From a virus: a stretch of DNA of 27,951 bases. The notes under the pieces were generated by a model. That model searched no databases, was not told the origin of the DNA, and worked only from the letters and a program-made list of their open reading frames with translations. Shown in pieces: positions 1-4,652 of the stretch. Every line of letters starts with the position of its first letter. Position 1 is the stretch's first letter. Both the position numbers and the translations under genes were made by a program. Where the stretch lies: the IMG/VR virus record IMGVR_UViG_3300030419_006268, positions 1 through 27,951 of that record; one strand, 5' to 3'.

Positions 1-345
1 GATACCAGCATTGGCGGGTAGTGATTGATTGATAACATCCACCATTTCACCACACGATAGTTTACGCAACGAATCAAAATTGTGTTTGCGTAAATTGTAC
101 ACGTTAGTGTACTGCACTTCTTGAGAAGCTGAGAAGCAACGGAACTCTGTATTTTTTCCGTCTTGGATTTTACGTTTACCGTCTGATTGAACAACGGCAC
201 GACTGAGGCATTGAGATGCGAACGGGCAAGAATAGCCACTGAGAAGGTCAAGAGAATAGACTTTGCGACCGTGTAAAAACGGTGTCAATTCATCAATTTG
301 TTTTAGGGCTTCAATTTTAGCGTTTGCTTTTGAGAATTTTAACAT
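1..345 (-). CDS. GP88-like phage protein, partial (3' end beyond window)
   Basis: The reading frame opens with ATG at 343-345 and stays open for 115 codons to the left edge, so the C-terminus is missing. The start follows an AACAAAGGATA ribosome-binding stretch. Residues 33-47 (LDLLSGYSCPFASQC) and 60-75 (KIQDGKNTEFRCFSAS) match my memory of the GP88 (gene product 88) family found in many tailed phages. These motifs are a cysteine-bearing segment after LLSGYSCP, then IQDG and FRCFSASQE, then VYN.RK.NF. The molecular role of that family is not established. The gene is served by a strong promoter at 379-406 and is the last leftward gene visible. I am fairly sure of the family and make no functional claim. 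Confidence 0.72.
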   Translation of the reverse strand, partial: MLKFSKANAKIEALKQIDELTPFLHGRKVYSLDLLSGYSCPFASQCLSRAVVQSDGKRKIQDGKNTEFRCFSASQEVQYTNVYNLRKHNFDSLRKLSCGEMVDVINQSLPANAGI

Positions 346-378
346 GCTTATATCCTTTGTTGTGTTGCTTACAATACC

Positions 379-406
379 ATTCTACTATATATTATCGGAA
401 TGTCAA
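379..406 (-). promoter_or_regulatory. sigma70-type promoter P1
   Basis: Read on the minus strand: TTGACA (complement of 401-406), a 16-nt spacer containing CCGATAAT, then TAGAAT (complement of 379-384). It lies about 34 nt upstream of the GP88-like start and belongs to the repeated promoter family of this block. Confidence 0.85.
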
Positions 407-437
407 GAGGTAATCTTTAACTTTTTTCCGTTTATTT

Positions 438-523
438 TGGCGACGGGAGCAGGGGATCGAACCCTGCACACATAGGCACTGAATGGGATTAGGCTTGAGC
501 AACCCCGCAACATTCCTCCCACC
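438..523 (-). ncRNA. tRNA-like element lacking a D-arm
   Basis: Read on the minus strand, an 86-nt segment has a 7-bp acceptor stem (GGTGGGA with TCCCGTC, two wobble pairs), then G and an encoded CCA. It also has a textbook T-arm (CAGGG, loop TTCGATC, CCCTG). In the middle, GGGGTTG pairs with TAATCCC around the loop CTCAAGCC, which would present CAA after U33 as in a leucine tRNA. The loop is 8 nt instead of 7, and only about 10 nt separate the acceptor from this hairpin, so no D-arm can form. It is either a decayed or unusual tRNA or a tRNA mimic. Promoter P2 points at it and no protein frame explains it. Confidence 0.45.
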
Positions 524-603
524 GCGTCCGATAGGCCGGTCTTGTTGTCAATCTTATCAGTGTCTCATCCTATGAGACCAATTTCCCGCCATGTTGTTTT
601 CTT
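524..603 (-). other. transcribed leader between P2 and the tRNA-like element
   Basis: This stretch is downstream of P2 and holds no convincing open frame. It contains a perfect 7-bp hairpin, GTCTCAT at 562-568 with ATGAGAC at 572-578 and a 3-nt loop. It is probably the 5' part of the RNA that carries the tRNA-like element. The gap between 346 and 838 holds this RNA, two promoters, a dispersed repeat and a terminator, and no protein gene that I can support. Confidence 0.4.
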
Positions 604-609
604 TCCCCC

Positions 610-637
610 ATTATAATATATATCGGCTATTTGTCAA
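610..637 (-). promoter_or_regulatory. sigma70-type promoter P2
   Basis: TTGACA (complement of 632-637), a 16-nt spacer with GCCGATAT, and a perfect TATAAT (complement of 610-615). It points toward the tRNA-like element, with no protein start close behind it. Confidence 0.85.
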
Positions 638-687
638 GGGGAACTTCAATATTTTTATGGATTTTTTCTTTTTATTTTGCCGGTTGC

Positions 688-755
688 CCACCCTTTAGGG
701 GGGTCGCGGGGCTGCCGCGCCGGTCGTAAGTCCTTTAGTTTCAAGGGTTTACGTC
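688..755. repeat. dispersed hairpin repeat copy R1 (inverted orientation)
   Basis: A GC-rich arm at about 688-715 is followed by GTAAGTCCTT (726-735) and AAGGGTTTAC (743-752). These form a 10-bp stem with two G-U wobbles in plus-strand RNA. The GC-rich arm is the reverse complement of the one at 3963-3990, so this whole block is flipped relative to R3. It lies between the terminator at 779-815 and promoter P2, outside any gene. Confidence 0.7.
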
Positions 756-778
756 GATTAGCGGAAAAAACAATTCGC

Positions 779-815
779 GGGGAAAGAGAAGCCGCCCGAA
801 GGCGGCATTCTCCCC
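779..815 (-). terminator. hairpin terminator of the 839-1386 operon
   Basis: On the minus strand GCCGCC, loop TTCG, GGCGGC (positions 806-791), extended outward by GGGGAGAA pairing with TTCTC...CCCC. It begins about 24 nt past the stop of the last gene of the three-gene operon. The U-tract is short and interrupted. Confidence 0.75.
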
Positions 816-838
816 ACAACACGAAAGGTTAGCTTAGT

Positions 839-1042
839 TTAGAGTGAAGCCACGCACTTCGTCAGTGAGAAGGACTTGTGTAAGCCGTTATCTTCTTTGA
901 CGGTAATTCCACGACCACTCGGGCCGGTGAAGCTCTTGACCTTTGTTCCGCTTACGGAACGTAGGACATTTTTAGACCCATTCACAGGGTACAGAAAAGA
1001 AACTTTGCGTTCGTTACGCTTGTGATAAAGTTCGTTCAACAT
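839..1042 (-). CDS. small basic phage protein of unknown function
   Basis: A 67-residue product starting MLNELYHKRNERK. The ATG at 1040-1042 is chosen because GAAAGG stands 7 nt upstream; a longer frame to 1084 would start without a site. The protein is lysine/arginine-rich with a central GTKVKSFTGPSGRGITV segment that looks like a small beta-fold. I do not recognise it. Its first 29 nt overlap the end of the preceding gene (1014-1190), so the two are probably translationally coupled. It is the third and last gene of the operon from promoter P3 and ends just before the hairpin terminator at 779-815. Confidence 0.75.
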   Translation of the reverse strand: MLNELYHKRNERKVSFLYPVNGSKNVLRSVSGTKVKSFTGPSGRGITVKEDNGLHKSFSLTKCVASL

Positions 1043-1190
1043 AAATAAACCTTTCGATCTGAGAAAAAGAAAACTTCTTGACACCTTCGCTAGGTGTCTC
1101 TAACAATACGTGGTCATTTTTTATGGCTTTGACCTTGCCCGCCGCTAATTCTGTACCGATAGCGACAATCGGCTTTTGTGCGTTACTCAT
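1014..1190 (-). CDS. small phage protein of unknown function
   Basis: A 58-residue product starting MSNAQKPIVAIGTEL. The ATG at 1188-1190 overlaps the stop of the upstream gene by 8 nt (ATGAGTAA), a classic coupling arrangement; the upstream in-frame extension has no ribosome-binding site. The sequence alternates beta-like stretches (IVAIGTEL, GKVKAIKNDHVLLET, VKKFSFSQIERFI), which suggests a small beta-barrel such as a KOW- or SH3-like fold. That is only an impression from pattern. It is the second gene of the P3 operon. Confidence 0.72.
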   Translation of the reverse strand: MSNAQKPIVAIGTELAAGKVKAIKNDHVLLETPSEGVKKFSFSQIERFIYVERTLSQA

Positions 1191-1386
1191 CCACGCTCTC
1201 CTCTGCTGGTTCTCGTTCTGCTCGAATCGACGATGCCTTCTCAAGCAACTTATCAGACAGTGCTAAAATCTGGTCGTCAGTAATTTCGACCTTGACCTCA
1301 TTGGAATTCACATCAGTGAACGATAAGTTGTTCCAACCGAGATAAACGTGATGAAACTGAGTTTCAACAATTTGTTTGACTTTCAT
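1183..1386 (-). CDS. small acidic phage protein of unknown function
   Basis: A 67-residue product starting MKVKQIVETQFHHVYLGW. The ATG at 1384-1386 has GAAAGG 8 nt upstream, which decides it over a possible start 15 nt further up. The N-terminal half looks like beta-strands and the C-terminal half a charged helix (DDQILALSDKLLEKASSIRAERE) with an acidic tail. It is the first gene of the P3 operon and follows a leader of about 115 nt that can fold (1437-1482). The family is not recognised. Confidence 0.75.
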   Translation of the reverse strand: MKVKQIVETQFHHVYLGWNNLSFTDVNSNEVKVEITDDQILALSDKLLEKASSIRAEREPAEESVDE

Positions 1387-1436
1387 ATCAAAACCTTTCA
1401 AAAAAATGTGTTGCGGATGCAGTGGCTCTTAACCCT

Positions 1437-1482
1437 AACTCACTTGCTTGATATTCTTCGCCTCAAGACGGGCGGGTGAGTT
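1437..1482 (-). promoter_or_regulatory. structured 5' leader of the P3 operon
   Basis: AACTCAC (1437-1443) and GTGAGTT (1476-1482) are perfect 7-nt inverted repeats enclosing a nested CTTGA/TCAAG stem. The fold lies in the long untranslated leader between P3 and the first ATG. Most other leaders in this block are only about 30 nt. It could be a cis-regulatory RNA or a stabilising 5' hairpin. Confidence 0.45.
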
Positions 1483-1508
1483 CCAGTTCCGTGTTATGTT
1501 ATACTACC

Positions 1509-1536
1509 ATTATACTATATTTATCGGCAATGTCAA
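1509..1536 (-). promoter_or_regulatory. sigma70-type promoter P3
   Basis: TTGACA (complement of 1531-1536), a 16-nt spacer with GCCGATAA, and TATAAT (complement of 1509-1514). The -35 element contains the TGA stop codon of the upstream gene (1533-1535), which shows how compact the block is. Confidence 0.87.
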
Positions 1537-1685
1537 GCGGTAACTTGAGAAATTTCCAAAATAATTTCGGAATCTTTTGCGAGTTCTGAATCCTTCTCAA
1601 TATAGATCGAACCTGATACATCGCCGGTTGCTGTAAAGCGTACCTTTGTCTTTGTCTCTTTGTCTTTGATAAATGTGATTGTCAT
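1533..1685 (-). CDS. small phage protein (KDKETK type), unknown function
   Basis: A 50-residue product starting MTITFIKDKETKTKVRF and ending in a beta-like segment EIILEISQV. The ATG at 1683-1685 has GAAAGG upstream. The opening resembles small conserved proteins I recall from other tailed phages (a TFxKDKETK..VRF start followed by GxxYI). The function of those is unknown. The TGA stop is embedded in the -35 hexamer of promoter P3. It probably belongs to the transcript from P4 behind the two genes at 1707-1953. Confidence 0.7.
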   Translation of the reverse strand: MTITFIKDKETKTKVRFTATGDVSGSIYIEKDSELAKDSEIILEISQVTA

Positions 1686-1706
1686 ATTAAAAACCTTTCG
1701 CTAAAA

Positions 1707-1832
1707 TTAAAACTCACTAATGGCCGCCCTACGTTGTGCTGACCGTGTACGTTGTCGCTTTGGCCGGTTGTCATGCACTTGGTGCGTGTTGGCCTGATGG
1801 CCGACTGACGGTTTCCCGACCTTAATCTTCAT
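1707..1832 (-). CDS. very basic 41-residue peptide, unknown function
   Basis: MKIKVGKPSVGHQANTHQVH opens a frame of 42 codons ending at 1707. It is rich in Arg, Lys, His and Gln, with a KRQRTRSAQRRAA tail typical of nucleic-acid-binding peptides, though no domain is recognisable. The ATG at 1830-1832 overlaps the end of the upstream frame by 11 nt, so coupled translation is likely. Its short length and lack of an independent ribosome-binding site keep the confidence moderate. Confidence 0.5.
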   Translation of the reverse strand: MKIKVGKPSVGHQANTHQVHDNRPKRQRTRSAQRRAAISEF

Positions 1833-1953
1833 CGTTATTGTTTTCTTCTGCCTTCGCATCTCTTGCTCTTTCAATCTCGTCCTGCAAGGCTAGCCAACGT
1901 CGCTTCTGTGCCATGCTCGTGAATGTTCTGTGTTTTGCTCGTTCGTCTTTCAT
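1822..1953 (-). CDS. 43-residue charged protein on an apparently leaderless mRNA
   Basis: MKDERAKHRTFTSMAQKRRW opens a 44-codon frame; the C-terminus is a helix-like acidic stretch (EIERARDAKAEENNNDED). The ATG (1951-1953) lies only 6 nt past the -10 hexamer of P4. Transcription would therefore start at or within a nucleotide or two of the start codon, leaving no room for a ribosome-binding site. The function is unknown. It overlaps the next frame by 11 nt. Confidence 0.65.
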   Translation of the reverse strand: MKDERAKHRTFTSMAQKRRWLALQDEIERARDAKAEENNNDED

Positions 1954-1959
1954 GTCTTT

Positions 1960-1987
1960 ATTATACTATTATTATCGGCAATGTCAA
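1960..1987 (-). promoter_or_regulatory. sigma70-type promoter P4
   Basis: TTGACA (complement of 1982-1987), a 16-nt spacer with GCCGATAAT, and TATAAT (complement of 1960-1965). The start codon of the first gene follows after 6 nt. Confidence 0.87.
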
Positions 1988-2018
1988 GGGGTAAACTTTA
2001 ATTTATTTTGACTTTTTT

Positions 2019-2036
2019 CGCTGACCCGCTGGCTGT
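2019..2036. repeat. 18-bp direct repeat, copy 1
   Basis: CGCTGACCCGCTGGCTGT occurs here and again, identically, at 2444-2461. In both places a GTTAAGACA word follows about 32-38 nt later on the plus strand, so a longer, partly decayed element seems to be duplicated. On the minus strand both copies lie at the downstream end of a transcription unit. Confidence 0.7.
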
Positions 2037-2049
2037 GTTCTATACGCTT

Positions 2050-2309
2050 TCTATTCTTTAGGATAAGTTAAGACAGGCATCACGATGGCAGGCCTTACCA
2101 TCTGCACCAAGCACTGCGTCCTTTTTTAAGTTCACTAGGAACCGGATTTGGCTTACGCCTCGATGCACCCCTAAACCGTCTTACCGATTCTGTCCTTACG
2201 TAATGGCGACAAAGGCCTTGACGGGGTTGTGATGTTGTCTTGTGTAAGACGCCCCTTTCGGGGAACCAAGTCCAGCGGCGTAGTTCCAACTGGGTTGTAG
2301 CTGACTTAC
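2050..2309 (-). ncRNA. candidate structured non-coding RNA of about 260 nt
   Basis: P5 fires into a GC-richer stretch with no credible protein. The only frame (2095-2289) needs a TTG without a nearby ribosome-binding site, and its translation is dominated by Arg and Trp. The minus-strand RNA can form a series of local hairpins: AAGTCAGC with GCTGGACTT (near 2304-2266), CCCC GAAA GGGG (about 2261-2250), GTCTT ACAC AAGAC (about 2247-2234), GGC GTAA GCC (near 2160) and GATGG with CCATC (about 2102-2084). I know no phage RNA class that matches. The 3' end is uncertain. The gap between 1954 and 2503 holds this unit, P4, P5, two copies of an 18-bp repeat and hairpin repeat R2. Confidence 0.5.
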
Positions 2310-2315
2310 TCCTCT

Positions 2316-2343
2316 ATTATAATATATATCGACCAAATGTCAA
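2316..2343 (-). promoter_or_regulatory. sigma70-type promoter P5
   Basis: TTGACA (complement of 2338-2343), a 16-nt spacer with GTCGATAT, and TATAAT (complement of 2316-2321). No start codon follows closely; it drives the candidate RNA at 2050-2309. Confidence 0.85.
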
Positions 2344-2394
2344 GGGGTTCTTTAGTATTTTCTTGTGGTTTTTCATATTTTTCTCAAAATAGTC

Positions 2395-2461
2395 GTAAGT
2401 CCTTTGCCTGTAAGGGTTTACGTCGCGGCGGGCAGCCGCTCGGCGCTGACCCGCTGGCTGT
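2395..2461. repeat. dispersed hairpin repeat copy R2 plus 18-bp repeat copy 2
   Basis: GTAAGTCCTT (2395-2404) and AAGGGTTTAC (2412-2421) form the hairpin. The flank CGTCGCGGCGGGCAG is shared with R4, yet the hairpin core is in the opposite orientation to R4. The second copy of CGCTGACCCGCTGGCTGT follows at 2444-2461. It lies just downstream of the 2504-3423 operon on the minus strand. Confidence 0.7.
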
Positions 2462-2479
2462 TTCCTATTGCCTTTTATT

Positions 2480-2499
2480 TGTCTTGTTAAGACAAGACA
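2480..2499 (-). terminator. weak hairpin after the 2504-3423 operon
   Basis: TGTCTTG and CAAGACA pair perfectly over 7 bp around a 6-nt loop, starting 5 nt past the last stop codon on the minus strand. There is no clear U-tract, so its role as terminator is a guess. Confidence 0.35.
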
Positions 2500-2503
2500 G
2501 CCC

Positions 2504-2593
2504 CTACTTATAGTGACCCATTACGAACACGGCGAATGATACCCAACCGGCGGAGAAGGCGAACCACAAAACTGATTTTAACGTGTCTTTCAT
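2504..2593 (-). CDS. 29-residue single-span membrane peptide, nested frame
   Basis: ATG at 2591-2593 follows AGAGGAAAAAAGAAA, a good ribosome-binding site. The peptide starts MKDTLKSVLWFAFSAGWVSF and has one hydrophobic segment of about 19 residues (7-25) behind a positively charged N-terminus. It lies almost entirely inside the frame 2508-2675 in another register, and both frames end within a few nucleotides of each other. The clean site and clear membrane segment argue that this frame is real. Function unknown. Confidence 0.55.
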   Translation of the reverse strand: MKDTLKSVLWFAFSAGWVSFAVFVMGHYK

Positions 2594-2675
2594 TTTCTTT
2601 TTTCCTCTTTTCAATATTTTCTAATCTTTGATAATAACGTGCGAGTTCCATAGATTGGCATCGTCTCATTTTCAT
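2508..2675 (-). CDS. 55-residue highly basic protein, overlapping frame
   Basis: MKMRRCQSMELARYYQRLEN opens a frame of 56 codons; ATG at 2673-2675 overlaps the TGA of the membrane peptide before it (ATGA junction). The product is very basic, with a helix-like ENIEKRKKENERHVK middle and an RRLGIIRRVR end. The last 86 nt are also used by the nested membrane peptide at 2504-2593. If only one frame is used downstream of 2593, the membrane peptide is the better supported one. Confidence 0.5.
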   Translation of the reverse strand: MKMRRCQSMELARYYQRLENIEKRKKENERHVKISFVVRLLRRLGIIRRVRNGSL

Positions 2676-2758
2676 AATATGATCCCCGACACTATACAAC
2701 CGGCGATAAACGCCGCTAAACAAAAATAAATACCTGTCCTCTGTTCTTTGTTGTTCAT
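2672..2758 (-). CDS. 28-residue membrane peptide
   Basis: ATG at 2756-2758 overlaps the stop of the upstream gene (GTATGA) and lies 4 nt behind GGAGGAA. The peptide has MNNKEQRTG followed by one hydrophobic span from residue 10 to 28, with an IAGC lipobox-like tetrad at 18-21. Mature protein after that cysteine would be only eight residues, so a simple membrane anchor is likelier than a lipoprotein. Function unknown. It is part of an operon with coupled stop/start junctions from 3423 to 2504. Confidence 0.6.
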   Translation of the reverse strand: MNNKEQRTGIYFCLAAFIAGCIVSGIIL

Positions 2759-3015
2759 ACTTCCTCCAGTAAAGCGTCAACGTGTTCCTGTGTGTGGCAT
2801 GGAATCATATTTCCGTACGCCATAAAAGTCCAATTAAATTCTTCGCCTATCCATTGGTGGATAGCTGTGGGATCGCCAGAGTGCGAGATATGAAACGGTA
2901 ATTCTAGCCACATCCTTGTAAAATGTTCATGGTCTTGATATTCACCAAGTGCCGGATTAATGTTTCGCTTACTTACTTTGCAAAAAACTCTAGGGTAAAT
3001 TGTTTTGGTTTCCAT
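2755..3015 (-). CDS. 86-residue phage protein of unknown function
   Basis: METKTIYPRVFCKVSKRNIN begins at 3013-3015 behind GGAGGACTAAGAG. The sequence is rich in aromatic residues and histidines (EYQDHEHFTRMWLELPFHIS, AIHQWIGEEFNW). It looks like a compact globular protein with mixed alpha/beta character. No family recognised. It follows the 3019-3423 gene with 3 nt between and overlaps the following membrane peptide by 4 nt. Confidence 0.7.
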   Translation of the reverse strand: METKTIYPRVFCKVSKRNINPALGEYQDHEHFTRMWLELPFHISHSGDPTAIHQWIGEEFNWTFMAYGNMIPCHTQEHVDALLEEV

Positions 3016-3018
3016 CTC

Positions 3019-3423
3019 TTAGTCCTCCAGTAAATCGTCTGCATCAATCATGCCACTGTTAACCATACCGCCAACCATAGCCATCATGTTTTTATGAAGC
3101 TGAACCTCATCGGCTTCGTTGTCGCTGTAGTCCAAACCTTCGGACAAGTCAACGAAATCCGTGCCGCCTTTATGCGTGGTGAAGATAGATTTTTCTTCTA
3201 CCTGCTTGCGGAGCTTCTCAACATTGCGAGCCTTTGCCGCTTTCGCTTTTTGGTGTGCGGTTTCACCGTCTGCAATATCTTCGCACATCTCATCCAAACG
3301 GGCAAGAGTACGACCGCCACGAACGTCATCATGGAATGATTCCGGCAACATATCATTAGGGACAACGATACATTCTAGAACGGCAACTTCTAATTCTTTC
3401 AACATTTGTTCAACGCTTTTCAT
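3019..3423 (-). CDS. 134-residue acidic phage protein, unknown function
   Basis: The start MKSVEQMLKELEVAVLEC at 3421-3423 is set by AAAGGAAAA 8 nt upstream. A long helical middle (EDIADGETAHQKAKAAKARNVEKLRKQVEEK, given here in part by its ends) suggests coiled coil between about residues 50 and 80. An acidic C-terminus follows (MIDADDLLED). I recall similar small proteins in phage early regions but cannot assign a function. First gene of the operon driven by P6. Confidence 0.75.
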   Translation of the reverse strand: MKSVEQMLKELEVAVLECIVVPNDMLPESFHDDVRGGRTLARLDEMCEDIADGETAHQKAKAAKARNVEKLRKQVEEKSIFTTHKGGTDFVDLSEGLDYSDNEADEVQLHKNMMAMVGGMVNSGMIDADDLLED

Positions 3424-3460
3424 AATCAATTTTCCTTTGTGTTGTGTTTTGTATACTTAA

Positions 3461-3489
3461 ATTTTAATCTATGGAATTGTATTTGTCAA
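3461..3489 (-). promoter_or_regulatory. sigma70-type promoter P6 (variant spacer)
   Basis: TTGACA (complement of 3484-3489), a 17-nt spacer and TAAAAT (complement of 3461-3466). Unlike most other copies the spacer lacks CGATAAT; it reads AATACAATTCCATAGAT. Confidence 0.8.
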
Positions 3490-3494
3490 GGGGT

Positions 3495-3647
3495 CTAAGA
3501 GACTTTCTCCAATCTTTTTTCTTCCGCTTCTTTATCAGCGATAACCATAACGTCAAGGATAGCGTTGGTTACTTTTCTCGAAGCACCTTCATCCTTGGCG
3601 GTGTAGTATGCTTGCCATAGTTGTTCTTTTAGTTCTTTCGTTTTCAT
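3495..3647 (-). CDS. 50-residue helical phage protein, unknown function
   Basis: MKTKELKEQLWQAYYTAKDE begins at 3645-3647 behind GAAAGGAAAT. The product looks entirely helical and strongly charged, without recognisable motifs. It is a single-gene unit with its own promoter P7; the stop lies 5 nt short of the -35 hexamer of P6. Confidence 0.72.
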   Translation of the reverse strand: MKTKELKEQLWQAYYTAKDEGASRKVTNAILDVMVIADKEAEEKRLEKVS

Positions 3648-3672
3648 TTTATTTCCTTTCGTTATGTTTATC

Positions 3673-3701
3673 ATTATACCATAATTATCGGCATTTGTCA
3701 A
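3673..3701 (-). promoter_or_regulatory. sigma70-type promoter P7
   Basis: TTGACA (complement of 3696-3701), a 17-nt spacer with GCCGATAAT, TATAAT (complement of 3673-3678). Confidence 0.87.
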
Positions 3702-3713
3702 TAGCAAACTTAA

Positions 3714-3830
3714 CTAATTCTCATAATAATTTAATATTTTTGTGACAATCCAGCCGACTGGAATCATCAAGATTGGCACGACAACAAACATCATAAATTC
3801 TTCGTTTTCAATCATCCATTCGTAGCTCAT
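3714..3830 (-). CDS. 38-residue single-span membrane peptide
   Basis: MSYEWMIENEEF leads into MMFVVVPILMIPVGWIVT, a hydrophobic span covering about residues 13-30, then a short KILNYYEN tail. ATG at 3828-3830 follows AAAGGAAAATT. The upstream sequence keeps CGATAAT and a TATAAC box in the usual register but has no TTGACA, so this unit may be weakly or differently expressed. Function unknown. Confidence 0.6.
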   Translation of the reverse strand: MSYEWMIENEEFMMFVVVPILMIPVGWIVTKILNYYEN

Positions 3831-3925
3831 AATTTTCCTTTCTTGTTATATATATATTATCGCACATGGGTGTGACACGTTAGGTCAATCGAGCACATAA
3901 AAATATAATTTTTCTCTAAATAGTT

Positions 3926-3990
3926 GTAAGTCGTTGCTACATAAGGACTTACGTCAATTTTGGCAGCCCCGCGACCCCCTAAAAGGGTGG
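3926..3990. repeat. dispersed hairpin repeat copy R3
   Basis: GTAAGTCGTT (3926-3935) and AAGGACTTAC (3943-3952) pair with one mismatch. A GC-rich arm (3963-3990) follows, which is the reverse complement of the arm of R1. The stop codon of the gene at 3979-4125 lies inside this arm. Confidence 0.68.
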
Positions 3991-4125
3991 TTCGTCGACG
4001 ATTTCAATCTCTATAGATTCATCATCATCGTCCGCGTGGGCTAGTTCGCTTTGTTCTTCGCACCACATCCAGAAGTCCAAAGCTCCGTCATCTTCGGGCT
4101 GTTGGTATTCTCTTGGATCACTCAT
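3979..4125 (-). CDS. 48-residue very acidic protein, unknown function
   Basis: MSDPREYQQPEDDGALDFWM opens a frame whose second half is almost purely acidic (ADDDDESIEIEIVDEPPF). ATG at 4123-4125 overlaps the end of the upstream gene by 8 nt (ATGAGTGA). Small acidic early phage proteins often mimic DNA or bind host enzymes, but nothing in the sequence shows that here. The C-terminal codons run into repeat R3. Confidence 0.65.
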   Translation of the reverse strand: MSDPREYQQPEDDGALDFWMWCEEQSELAHADDDDESIEIEIVDEPPF

Positions 4126-4429
4126 AGTCACAATACTCCTCCCACGCGCTGTAATCGTTGTAATTGTCGTCCCACGGTTCAGAGGGATATTCTACACCAT
4201 ACAGTTCATCATCGGGATAGCCGTCGATGGTGTCAAGCTCACCGATGGAAAGCTCATCGTCATCTTCCCACCCTTCGGGTGCGGAAAGCTGGAAGTCCTC
4301 CGGCTCCGGCATAGGCTCACCGGCTTCTTGTTCCTCAAGCCATTCGTGATATTCCGCCCAATCTGCGGCAGTTGGTTCGTAGTTGGCGGTTTCGTCGCAA
4401 GTGATTTGTGCGTCAAATTTAGAAAACAT
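4118..4429 (-). CDS. 103-residue acidic protein, unknown function
   Basis: The start MFSKFDAQITCDETANYEPT at 4427-4429 is preferred because AAGAGG lies 6 nt upstream. The frame is also open for about 50 codons further up into the leader (GTG at 4508-4510 and beyond), so an N-terminal extension cannot be excluded. The product is dominated by Glu, Asp, Tyr and Trp (YHEWLEEQEAGEPMPEPED, SEPWDDNYNDYSAWEEY). No domain recognised. It forms a two-gene unit with the acidic protein downstream, transcribed from P8 after a leader of about 160 nt. Confidence 0.65.
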   Translation of the reverse strand: MFSKFDAQITCDETANYEPTAADWAEYHEWLEEQEAGEPMPEPEDFQLSAPEGWEDDDELSIGELDTIDGYPDDELYGVEYPSEPWDDNYNDYSAWEEYCDYE

Positions 4430-4594
4430 AAAAAACCTCTTAAAAAAGTGTTGTGAAAAATTCTTACGGGTGCGGGTTTCACCTACTGAATATTGAGCTT
4501 TTCGCTCCACCGCTTTAGAAATCCATTGGATCGTGTCTCCTTGTGTTAGGGTGCTGTCGGTTACCCCAGTTGAATGTTGCCTTGTTATGTCTTA

Positions 4595-4623
4595 AGTATA
4601 CTATAATTATCGGCGTTTGTCAA
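4595..4623 (-). promoter_or_regulatory. sigma70-type promoter P8
   Basis: TTGACA (complement of 4618-4623), a 17-nt spacer with GCCGATAAT, TATACT (complement of 4595-4600). The leader down to 4429 is unusually long. It contains AAGGAG followed by a three-codon ATG frame (MDF, then stop) near 4536-4525. Confidence 0.85.
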
Positions 4624-4652
4624 GGGGAATCTTTAATAATTCCCAAGTTTTT

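Noticed and set aside
2095-2289. 64-codon minus-strand frame starting MELRRWTWFPERG
   Set aside because: It needs a TTG start without a nearby ribosome-binding site, has an Arg/Trp-dominated composition, and all three frames are partly open here. The hairpin-rich sequence behind P5 fits an RNA better.
4118-4510. Longer version of the acidic protein beginning at GTG 4508-4510
   Set aside because: The site in front of that GTG is poor, whereas ATG 4427-4429 has AAGAGG at good spacing. The longer form is kept only as an open possibility.
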